From Dendrobium chrysotoxum (taxonomy: Eukaryota; Streptophyta; Magnoliopsida; Asparagales; Orchidaceae), in NCBI GenBank assembly GCA_019925795.1, contig CM034298.1:27705556-27769555 (forward strand): DNA of 64,000 bases, in the 5' to 3' direction. Each line of letters starts with the position of its first letter. Position 1 is the stretch's first letter. Shown here piece by piece: positions 47,918-57,900 of the stretch. The notes beneath the pieces were generated by a model. That model was not told the origin of the DNA. It saw only the letters and a list, made by a program, of their open reading frames with translations, and searched no databases. The translations under genes were made by a program, and so were the position numbers.

Positions 47918-49258
47918 TTCTGATGAATACTGATTTATGATTGTTCTGATTGGTATTCTGACTTCTGTCAGTTAGTTTTTTGGTATTCTAACTTCTGTTA
48001 GTTAGTTTTTGGTATTCTGATTTCTGATTTCTGTTAGTTAGTTTTTGGTATTATGATTTCTGATTTCTGTTAGTTAGTTTTGGTATTCTGATTTCTGATT
48101 TCTGTCAGTTAGTTTTGGTTTGATTATTTACTTTCAGTTGATTTTATTTCTTCTACTGATTTCTGTGTTAGCATTACTATTAGTTTGATGTGAGTATTTA
48201 CTTTACTGTGATTTTCTACCTGTTTTTATTTCTTTATTGGTTCATATCTTGTACTTACTATTTTATGCTTTTCAAGATCAGATCACCGCTCACTACTTCT
48301 GATGATCTGAATTTTTGACTGGGAGGTTTTACCTTATTTTGGTTTGGAAGCTGGTAAGCAGTGATTGACTTCGCTGAATCTGTTAAAGGGAAGAAACATT
48401 GATAATTGTTTCTCTTCCTCTAACTCCTTTACTGGTGTATAGTTTCTTTTGAAGAAAAATCCTCTTCAAAATTAAAATGCTAGTTTTTAAAATAGAGATT
48501 ATTTTATCTTCCTACAGTAATCTGCCTCATATCAATAGTGTTTTTCAAAGTCTTGAGTCATTAGTTTGATTTTCTAAACCAAGTGATTGCATTTATCATA
48601 TGTTGTATGGCTTTTGTTTTGTGAATCGTTCTTCCCTACTGTGGAGAGTCATCTCCTCTGTCTGGAAGATAATCTCACAGCTGAGACTCTTTAATGATTA
48701 TGAAAAGGAGAAAGCTTATAAAAGATGCGCAAAGCGCCAACCAATTTGAAAAAGAGGCACAAAATGAGCCCAAACCAAGCTTTCTTCCCTTTCAGATTGT
48801 TAAATGTCTTAGAGAAATCTATGCACCACTTAATATTTTCAAAAGCTTGTGTTTTGAAAATCCCGATTTCTGATTTTTTACTTTGTAACACTATTATATC
48901 AGATATTTTTCTGGAACGAGGCTTGAAAGGATCTCTTTTCAAATCTAATGTCTTTTCTTCTGAATCTGATTTTTGTTTTGAAAGAGGTTTACATCGATAA
49001 GGTGCCCGGGGTCGGAGTTACGAAAGTTAATTATTTCCAACCTTTTCTGGATTTCAGCGCTGTCAATCGTCCTGTCATTAGTTTTTAAATCTAAAATAAA
49101 GGAAAAAATTTTGATTTTCTCGAGCATTTAATCAAAAAAAAAAAGCTTTTAAATGTTTTTGAGATCCTGATCGATCATCTTTCATCCTGATTTCATGGTT
49201 GTGTTTTTGGGATCCTGATCGATCATCTTTCATCCTTCATCTTTTTCTATTTTCTTCA
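47918..49258 (+). other. H spacer after pol
   Basis: No gene. 47936-48125 is a tandem repeat of about 40 bp built on GATTTCTGTTAGTTAGTTTT(T)GGTATTCT. 48200-48700 matches C2's spacer. 48721-48774 holds the AAA-loop repeat. Near 49145-49240 a GATCCTGATCGATCATCTTTCATCC segment occurs twice. A short ORF near 48725-49000 looks accidental. Confidence 0.8.
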
Positions 49259-49804
49259 CATCGTCTTGGACGATACCACTATCATCCTGGACGATCCACT
49301 TCATCCTGGACGATCCAAACATCGTCCTGGACGATTCGTTCAAAATTGTCCCCACACTGCTCCTGCTGCTGAAAAATTCCAATTATTGGTGTTTGTCCTG
49401 GACGATCCTTACATCGTCCTGGACGATATGATCCATATCTTCCTGATCTGATCAAACGGCTGACATTGCACCAATTATTGCCCATCATCCTGGATGATCC
49501 ACCTCATCGTCCTGGACGATCCACATGTCAGCCGCTGGACGATTGGAATTCAGCCCGTCCGACATATTTATTGCATATCGTCCGGGACGATCCACCTAAT
49601 CATCCTGGATGATACTTTTCGTCAACGGTCGTCCAGCCTGACTCCTCGGGATGATCGCCTGTGTCTAATCGTCCTGGACGATCTCTGATCGTCCTGGACG
49701 ATCGGACCGCCTTTTTGACCAATCGTTCAGGACGTCATAAATGACCAAATCGTCCCGGACGATCCCGCGATCGTACGGGATGATCAGTCCGTTTTCTATT
49801 TAAA
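49259..49804 (+). promoter_or_regulatory. H pre-env dyad array and TATA-like box
   Basis: About 14 dyads in some 530 bp, the densest in the window: for example ATCGTCC-T-GGACGAT near 49320, 49412, 49505, 49668 and 49688, and ATCGTCC-C-GGACGAT near 49749. The same motif fills the LTR U3. TATTTAAA at 49797-49804 follows the last dyad and the env-like ATG is 75 nt further. The order copies the U3 layout, so an internal promoter for env is plausible; no transcript evidence is available here. Confidence 0.6.
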
Positions 49805-49878
49805 CAGCAGTTTTCTTCATATGTTTCACACCGTTTTTCCTCCACTTTCCTTCTACCTTCTTCCTCTTTGGGTTCCTA

Positions 49879-51018
49879 ATGGCTGGTGGCAAAAGGTCTC
49901 GTCAAAAGGGGGCCAATTCGTCCCGGGAACATGTCGATCCTCGCTCCCCGAATGCTGCCGATCAGGCGGCTTTCAAATGCTATCGTAATGTGGGGATCAC
50001 GCACTCTAAGATTGTCAATCCCCGCACTCTCACTTATCCCATCTTATATTTATTCGCACACACCTCCCTCACCTTCATTCTGACCTTAGCCTTTCCCTTC
50101 AATCTGGAACTCCTTCGAATCTTCTTTGCCAACTTGCGGATTTCCACGGACTATTCCACTCTTCGATCCTACATAAATCAACGCCCCGTGGAACTCACGA
50201 CCCACGATTTTCACAATATTCTCAACTTGTCTGTCACTGGCGATAAAATTCACACGCTTATTACCCATCCTGACTATGATTGGAGTGTCGCCAATCACTT
50301 CCTTCGCAATACCAACGCACCCTATCACGACAATGCTTGCACTTCCCTTCTCAAGGACGCCCGAACCATTCAGCACGTCCTTCGTTCCTCTGTCATTCCA
50401 AAGGTGGGGGATCGAATTCACATTACCCCGCTCCTGTCCTTGACCACATACTACATCATGGCCCGTCAAGAATTTAATGCCTCTGATCTGATCATCCGAT
50501 ACATAGAACACCTCACCACCATTAGAGATCCGGGCCACAGGCGTCGCCCAAATCTAGCTTTAGGTCATCTTATTCACTATGCCTTAGAGACAAAATATGA
50601 CCTTCAGTATCATGTCCCTCCTGATGTCCCTCCTTCCTTCTTCACAAACAACTCTTTCCACGTCCTACACAGCACCCGACTACATCTGGAGCCCGCCCTG
50701 GATGTTGAGGAAGAAGAGGAAGAGGCTGTTCCAGTTCCTGCTGCACCAGAGGCACCTGCACCCCTTCGCATTGCCTCTCCATTTGACCACCTGGTGCAGC
50801 GCTTCGACCAGTGGGAGGCCCATTTTGACTCCTACATGGTTGCCCAGGAGCAGCAGCATAACGAGGACATCCAACGCTTCGCGGACTATGCTGCGCAGCA
50901 GCAACAGCAGCACGACCAGGACATGGCCTGGTTCGGAGCTCACTTTCAGGCCATTCACCATTACTTCTACCCTCCACCGCCACCTCCTTCTTTCGATCAG
51001 GATCCGCCTCAGTTTTAG
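49879..51018 (+). CDS. H env-like protein, 379 residues, intact
   Basis: Only long undamaged gene in the window: ATG to TAG with no interruption. It belongs to the plant transposon protein (SIRE env-like) family; function unknown, with a structural or envelope-like role proposed but unproven. Residues 1-35 are basic and hydrophilic (GGKRSRQKG); about 50-80 is hydrophobic (ILYLFAHTSLTFILTLAFPF) and could be a membrane segment or buried core; 90-260 is the conserved domain (HDFHNILNLSV, ARTIQHVLRSSVIPKVGDRIHITPLLSLTTYYIM, LALGHLIHYALETKYDL). Then comes an acidic run (EEEEEEA), Ala/Pro linker, Gln-rich helix (AAQQQQQHDQDM) and a PPPPPP tail. There is no clear N-terminal signal peptide. The gene is visibly richer in G+C and in C-ending codons than pol. 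Confidence 0.9.
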   Translation: MAGGKRSRQKGANSSREHVDPRSPNAADQAAFKCYRNVGITHSKIVNPRTLTYPILYLFAHTSLTFILTLAFPFNLELLRIFFANLRISTDYSTLRSYINQRPVELTTHDFHNILNLSVTGDKIHTLITHPDYDWSVANHFLRNTNAPYHDNACTSLLKDARTIQHVLRSSVIPKVGDRIHITPLLSLTTYYIMARQEFNASDLIIRYIEHLTTIRDPGHRRRPNLALGHLIHYALETKYDLQYHVPPDVPPSFFTNNSFHVLHSTRLHLEPALDVEEEEEEAVPVPAAPEAPAPLRIASPFDHLVQRFDQWEAHFDSYMVAQEQQHNEDIQRFADYAAQQQQQHDQDMAWFGAHFQAIHHYFYPPPPPPSFDQDPPQF

Positions 51019-51269
51019 TTTCCTGTTTTGTAGTTGTTCTGTTCTATGTTTTATTTCAGTGTTCTGTTTTTCCCTCCTCCTTTTTGTGATGTCAAAAGGG
51101 GGAGTCAGTTGTAGTCGTGTCTGTTTCTATTTTCTGAGTCATATTTCCTGTATTGTTTTAGCTGTTAAATAAAAATTTAAAAAAAAATATTTGTTTTGTT
51201 TGATCTCCTAGTTTACTTGTATTTTCAGACTACTTTACAAATGTTTGCCATCATCAAAAAGGGGGAGAT
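51019..51269 (+). other. H 3' noncoding region with two polypurine tracts
   Basis: CAAAAGGGGGAG at 51093-51104, and a second tract AAAAAGGGGGAGAT at 51256-51269 touching the 3' LTR. The second is the expected plus-strand primer. Confidence 0.85.
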
Positions 51270-52926
51270 TGTTGCGAATCTGGTTTTGATGATGACAAAC
51301 ATATTTCCAGTGTGTTTTGCTTGGCTAATCTGTTTCAGGCACAAAAGACCACGAGCCACTCAAGTCAAATCAAGATCGGGTCCAAGTGTGTCAAATGTAT
51401 GATTTCTCTTTTTATTGAGTCAATTGTAATGTAACTGATTCCCTAGCTAAGTAATCTTGCACACACACACTCAGGGAGAGAGATTGAGTGAATTAGAGTT
51501 TCTGTTAAAATTTTGTTCAGATCGTCCTGGACGATTTTCACATTATCCTGGACGATCCAGCCAAAACAGAAACCCTAATTAGGGTGACTAAGTTAAGAGG
51601 GTCTGATTAAGCAGATCATCCTGGATGATCTCTGGATCGTACGGGATGATATGCCCAAATCAAAAATTCTCAGCCGCCAGATCAAGTTAGGCAAGTTCTT
51701 ATTTTTAGAAACTTGGTCTGATCATCCCGGACGATACGTGTATCGTCCCGGATGATCCAGTACAATCATGCCAAATTTAATCTGGTAATTAAGGAAAGTA
51801 ATTTATATTTGGTTGATACGATCATATCATCCTGGACGATCGCAGGATCTTCCCGGACGATCATGATCGTTTAGTGCATTTCAGCTGTACGTCCCGAACT
51901 GTGTTCAGGACGATTTGGGCACTTTTTAAACTAATCGTACAGGACGATGACCCTATTATCCTGGACGATCAAGTCATTTTTTGGTCGTCCAGCACAGATT
52001 TCTTTGGACGACCCGAATTATCTTCTGGACGATTTTCCTCAATTTGCACTAATCGTCCCGGACGATCACAGGATCGTACGGGACGATATGAACAATTTTT
52101 TCTACTGATCGTTCAGAAGAGCCAGATCGTCCAGGCTGAAATAGCTGAATTTGAACTGATCGTACAGGACGATCTACCGATCATCCTGGACGATCTTGGC
52201 CGACCAGTTGAGATTTAGGGTAAATTTTAAGCCCTTCTTTAAAAGAACTTTTTCCAATATTTGGAAAAATATTTTGCTGCCTTCCTTCCCTGAGAAACCC
52301 TAGAGAGAGAGAGAGTTGGGAGAGAGAGAGAAGATCTTGTGAGGGGGAGTTAGCGAGGGATTCACTAAGGAAACTCCAAGCACGGATTAAAGTCGTCTTC
52401 TCTGCTTGTCGTCTTTCGTCTAGTCGGTGTTCGTCGTGGGAGGATCGTTCGCAAGAAGATCCGGGGTTCTCTGCCCGCTTCAGGTGGAAGCAAAAGGAGT
52501 TCGAAGGTTCTCTGCCTGCTTCAGGAGGAAGCGAAAGGAGGTCGGGTTCTCTGCCTCACCATATGGTGAAAAGGAGGTGTTGTACAGGCTTCTCCGCCTT
52601 GTTGTGGGAGCAAAAGGAGAGACACTTTTTGTTTAGTGCAATACCCAGAGGGGAGGCTCCGGGGAGTGGACGTAGGTCAAGTTGACCGAACCACTATAAA
52701 ATCTGATTTGCTTTTCTGATTCACTTTTGCACTTTACTTTTCTGATATTAACTGCTTGGGTGAATATCTGTGGTTGATCTTTTCGTTTTTGTTTATGTGT
52801 TTCCGCTGCTACGTATCAAAAAGATTTTCATTGTTATCGTGAAATTTTTAAATAACCAATTCACCCCCCCTCTTGGTTAGCCTCGGGACTAGTTCACTAG
52901 GGCTTAACATCCCTATCAAACTTTCA
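51270..52926 (+). repeat. H 3' LTR
   Basis: 1657 bp, TGTTGCGAATC to ACTTTCA, near-identical to 41335-42989. It carries the dyad array (about 51520-52195), leader hairpins (52477-52570), and a C tract at 52864-52870. Confidence 0.95.
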
Positions 52927-52931
52927 ACCTT
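52927..52931. other. Target-site duplication of H, right copy
   Basis: ACCTT, same as 41330-41334. Confidence 0.92.
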
Positions 52932-54492
52932 AAGATTAGATTCTTTAGTGATGGATAATGCTTTCTACAGTACCATCTTAATTTTAAAATTCAAAATTAA
53001 AATTTGATCCTCTGTGTGAAGCAAGTTTCCTTCACATACGATCAATCCAGATCTGATCCTCTTTGTAGAGCAAGTTTCCTCTACACATGATCATCTTGAC
53101 TTGATCCTTTGTGTAGAGCAAGCTTCCTCTACACATGATCACTCCAGATTTGATCCTCTATATAGAGTAAGTTTCCTCTATATATGATCATCCAGACCGA
53201 ATCATCTATGTAAAACAAGATTTCTTTACATACGATCACTCTAGACTTGATTTTGTGCGAAGCAATGCTTCCTTCTAACAGGATTATCCAGTTTTCTTTT
53301 CCTTAATGTTAGATGTGAGTCATCGTGCTTTCTATCCTTAGGATTAGATCTTCTAGTGGTGGAGCACACCCTCTGTGGCACCATCTTAGATTTAAAATCA
53401 AGATCCGACCTTCTGTGGGAGGCAATGCTTCCTTCCCTCATGGTCCTCCAGTCTTCTTTTCCTTAAGGACAGATGTGAGTCATCGTACTTTCTTTCCTTA
53501 GGATTAGATCTACTAGTGATGGATAATACCCTCTGCGGCACCATTCTAGTTTCAAAACTCAAATCCTTAAGCTTGATCCCCTATAGGAAGTAATACCACC
53601 TTCCTATGAGATCATCTAGTTCTCCTTTCCTTAGAGTCAGGATTCTCCTACTCTTAGGATTAGATTCCCTAGTGATGGAATAAGTCCTATGTGGCACCGT
53701 CCTGGGTTTAATTTTAAATTTTCAAATCAAACATTTTTTTCCTCAGAGTAAGGATTCTCCTACTTTTAGGATTAGATTCCCGAGTGATGGAATAAGTCCT
53801 CTGTGGCTCCGTCCTGGGTTTAATTTTAAATTTTCAAATCAAGCTCTTCTTTTCCTCAGAGTAAGTTTTCTCCTTCTCTTAGGACCAGACTCCCCAGCGA
53901 TGGAACAAGTCCCCCGTGTCACCGTCCTGGATTCAATTTCAAAATTCTAAAATCAAACCCTATTCTACTCAAGGTTAGGCTTCGCTCTTTCCTTTAGGAT
54001 TAAAATCCCCAGTGATGCAATAAGTCCCCCGTGGCACCGTCTTGGATTCAATCTCAAATCTTCAACCAGATTTTTCTTTTCCTTAGGGTTAGATGTTTCT
54101 TCCCTTAAGACCAGATCTACTAGTGGTAGAGTACGTTGTCCCCAGCACTACCCCAATACCCATTCAATCTCACTTTTTTAAGATTAGGATTTCCTTTTCT
54201 TTAGAATAAAATCTAGATTCAAACCTGTATATTTAGGAGTTCCTCCTTCCTGTACGAGACTTCAGAATTTCTTCTCCTTTAGGGATAGATTTTTCCTTTC
54301 CCTTAGGATTAGACCTACTAGTGGTAGAGTACGTCTTCTGTAGCACTACCCTAGTACCTATTCAAACCCTGATTCCCCAGGGATAAGTTTCTCTTTCCCT
54401 TAAGCTCAAAACTCCAGACTTGACCATTTTATTCGGTCAACGCCAATATGTGCAATAGAACTTCATTCTATTACATATATTGGGGGTCCATT
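52932..54492 (+). repeat. T 3' UTR: tandem repeats with a hairpin array
   Basis: No gene. Two nested repeat orders. A loose unit (TCCTTAGGATTAGAT...CTAGTGATGGA...CTCTGTGGCACC) recurs about eight times to 54350. Within 53013-53232 five stem-loops recur every ~49 bp with complementary but changing arms. A further good one lies at 53583-53607. A stronger hairpin at 54443-54483 sits just before the putative LTR. Tat/Ogre elements are known for variable tandem repeats in their 3' UTR. Confidence 0.75.
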
Positions 54493-57400
54493 TGTTGACC
54501 TCATTTTTGTATGAGGTCAGTAGGACCAACCAGATTTTAGGATCATTCTGATCTTAGATCAATCCTGACCCCAGATCAATTTAACCCCTAGATCAATCTA
54601 GACTCTAGGATCCTCCTAGATTTCAGTCCTTAGGATCTACTCTAGACCCTAGAATTTCTTTAAGCTGATCTAGATTCTAGGATCTTCTTAGATTTAATTC
54701 CTAGGATCTACTCTAAACCTTAGGACTCCTTTAAGCTGATATAGATTCTAGGATCTTCTTAGACCTCAATCCCTAGGATCTGCTCTAGACCTTAGGATTC
54801 CTTCAAATTAATCTTGACCCTAGGATCAACCTGATCCTAGCTCAATCCATATTCAAATCAATTTTAATCCCATACTAATTTTAAACTCAGTTCAATCAAA
54901 TTCCAGGCTAATTTAAATCATATGATCCTTTTAGGCTCTATCCTCTGAGATCTATTTAGGACCTAGGATTCTTCCAGATCCATCTAGATCTTAAGATCTA
55001 TCTAGACCCTAGGATCTTCCTAGAGTTTAGACTTTAGGATCTACTCTAGATCCTAAGACTCTTCTACAATCCAAACCCTAGGATATCTAGACTCCAGAAT
55101 CTTCCTAGAGTTTAGTCCCTAGGATCTACTCCATACCCTAGGTTTCCTCCAGATCAACCCAGATCATAGATCTATCCTAACCCTAGATCTATCCTAACCT
55201 TAGGATCTACCCAAATCTTAGATCTATTCCAAATCCTAGATCAACTTGGGCTTTAGGTCAATCTAGATTCAAATCAGATTAAACCCCTAATCAATCCAAA
55301 TTTCAAAATCATGACCTTCAACCAATCTTCATCTTAATTCAAACCTCAATACTTGAGCCAGCCTTCTATCAAGCTGCAATCTTTATCCTATCATCTATGA
55401 TCATTCTAAATGATCATGAATGATTTGGAAAACTCAAATTCAATCATTCAAACTCAAAATGTAGCTCAAAATAAGAAATCCAATTCAAATTCCAAGGCCA
55501 AAGGTCTAAGTCCCGAAAGCCTTTTCCAGTAAATCTTTGAACATTTCAAAACCCTATCAAATGACCTCTGATTCAAGGTCTGTCAGTTCCACACTGATGT
55601 GACATATCTCTAGAGGTAACCCTCCAAATTTGAGCTCATTCTGGGGTCTATAATCCTAGAAACTGAATTGAAATTCAAAGGCTATAAAATCTTTAAATAT
55701 TTACAGTCTATGCCACTGGACCTGCCACCTAGTGGATCCTGACCTTGGAGCCTTCTCCAAACACTCAAATTACTTCCAGACCCTTGATTATGATCCATTG
55801 AGCAATAAACTACATTTTGTTGGACTCAATTTGACCCCTAGTTGACTAGGGGTCAAAATGACCAAAATACCCCTATGGTGTCTGAATAGTCACTTTGGTC
55901 AAATGAGCTCCAAATCAAATGCAACGACCTCCAACAAGTTTCAAATATCAAACCCAATCTATTGGACCCAAAACTAGCCCCTGAGTCAATTTGGTTGACT
56001 AAGTCAACCAGGTTGACCAAAGAGGCTCTTTAGGGTCAAAACAGGGCATTTTGACCAAATCACCTCCTCAAACCTTGGGACCACCTCCATTAGTCTCCAA
56101 ATGTTATTTTGAATCTGTTGATCCCATCCCCAGACCCTGGACCCACCTGGTTGACCAAGTCAACCAGGGTTGACCTAAAGGCCCACTGAGGGCCCAAATA
56201 GGTCATCTTGACTAAACAACCTCTCCAGACCCTGAGACCACCACCAGTAGACTCAGAATATTATTTCAAATCTATTGGACCTAGACCCACCCCTTGGGTC
56301 AACTTGGTTGACCAAGTCAACCTAAGTTGACCAAAACACCTCTTAAGGGCTCAAATAGGTTATTCCAGCCCATTCAACCTACTCAACCCACATCAAGCCT
56401 CAAACTAATTCCTATCCATGGTTCAATTATGCTTTAGTCATAGGACAATCAAACCCAAGGAAAATTGATCAAGTCAACATTTTGATTTTTGTCAAACTTA
56501 TATGTTTAGATCAAAACCATCATATGCATTTGATCAAATCCTTTTCAAGCTTTCAAATTATTTGAATTAATGCCTTAAATCTTGCCAAATGCACCATGAG
56601 CCAAGTCATGGTCATTTTGGCCAAGTCAACATATTTAAACTTGGTCAAACTACCTTAAAATCCCTTCTATTCCTTCAAGTCTCAATCCTTAAGTCTCGAA
56701 CCTTCTTCAACTTATCATTCCAGCAGCTTAATGCTTCCCTCATTGCCACCTCAGCAGTCCACCTGGACTTTGATTGGTCAAACAGTCAAATGGGGTTTTG
56801 GAAAAGTCAAACTTGGTCAAAGAAGCTTGAATTACCTCCATGCCCATGCCAACTCATCCCCAGCAGTCCCCACATGCTCTAGAACCTTCCCACAGTAGAT
56901 CCTAACCCTTAGATCAAAATCAAGAGGTTTAAATTGAACTAGGTGGTTTTAAAAGGATAAGGGGACCTTTACACTTGGCATGTCCTTTATGTCCTTTGAT
57001 TCTCTGATCCTACCTACCGCTTGGACACATGGCATTCATCAGGGAGTCTAGGTAAGAATTCCCAGCCCTCCATCCAAGCAGAGAATGTTTGAATAGGGCA
57101 AAACCTTAAGAGGAGCCCTCATTCTATTCAATACACTCTCTCTCCACTCAAGCTTTCCAAGAGCTTAATCTCTATTCATTTGAGTTTTAGGAGATCCCCT
57201 CTCCATATTTCAAATCCAGATCAGCCGCTAGAAGTGGCCGGCGACGAGTTTCCCGGTGAGTCTAGGAATTTTTTCGTTCAAGGGGCTATAGAGCTCGATC
57301 CAAGCACTTCCAGCTCGTGCAGTCTTCTACAAACTTTAACGTGGACAGTCCATAAATTCAAAGAAATAAAAATTGTTCCAAACCAATGGTTAGATCTATC

Positions 57401-57900
57401 AAAATCCTTAGCCCTAGGTCACAACATTTGAGTTAAAATAGCTTTTTCTTAAGTGATTATAAAGCTTAACAAACACATCCACAAGTTTTTTGTTCATAAG
57501 CTTAACCTAGATTTAAAATTTCATGGATTTTGATCAATCTGATCGAGCAAACGAGGCGAAAAACCTATTCTAGAGCTTATTCACAACGCCTGCTTGATAC
57601 ACGCCTTCTGGGCCGTTGATCGCATGATCAACGGCCTAGATCAAGTCGCTCCGCGATTTCATTCGGCTATAGAAGTGATCGAGCGGTCATTTGATCGGGT
57701 CAACATGATCACGACCGTCCGTTTCAAACAGCAGAGGATCCAATGGCTGCCGCGGATTGCTGAGTCACTTAAGTCAAAAGCGCGTGGGGCCCGCCACCTT
57801 CCCAATCAACCGACAATGATTGTGCGGCGGTGTAATCTTTGCCAAAGATTGTCCGCCGCTGCGCTTTCTCCCTAGCAAATCACCGAGCGCCACGTGGCCG
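54493..57900 (+). repeat. Putative T 3' LTR, U3 and leader-like part
   Basis: Follows GGGGGTCCATT, a short purine-containing stretch, and begins TGTTGACCTC with an 8-bp inverted repeat (54497-54504/54511-54518). 54540-55260 is a CTAG-rich tandem array of ~72 bp units. 55831-56322 has four TTGACC dyads at ~156-bp spacing. 57090-57180 is a CT-rich stretch like a plant transcription start. 57600-57900 is GC-rich with hairpins. The 5' LTR is not in the window, so the assignment is by context only. Confidence 0.45.

Larger units (their letters stand above)
41335..52926 (+). mobile_element. Element H: full-length SIRE-type Ty1/copia retrotransposon
   Basis: 11,592 bp, LTRs of 1655 and 1657 bp, both TGTTGCGAATC...ACTTTCA, and a 5-bp target duplication ACCTT at 41330-41334 and 52927-52931. 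Order: 5' LTR, primer site, gag, pol (protease-integrase-RT-RNase H), spacer, dyad array, env-like gene, two purine tracts, 3' LTR. The first ~245 bp of the LTRs show 7 differences by eye, so it is fairly young but not new. Gag-pol is broken; env-like is open. Confidence 0.95.

Noticed and set aside
49259..49790. CRISPR-like array of repeats
   Set aside because: The repeats are palindromic, unequal in spacing, lie in a plant retrotransposon and have no cas genes.
50086..50983. Minus-strand ORFs opposite the env-like gene
   Set aside because: Shadows of the env-like frame; no family features.
57180..57431. 83-codon ORF as a host gene
   Set aside because: No domain, surrounded by repeat DNA. 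The VAGDEFPGE-like stretch is more likely part of an LTR leader.
57594..57875. 93-codon ORF as a gene
   Set aside because: It coincides with strong GC hairpins, which explain its composition; no family recognised.
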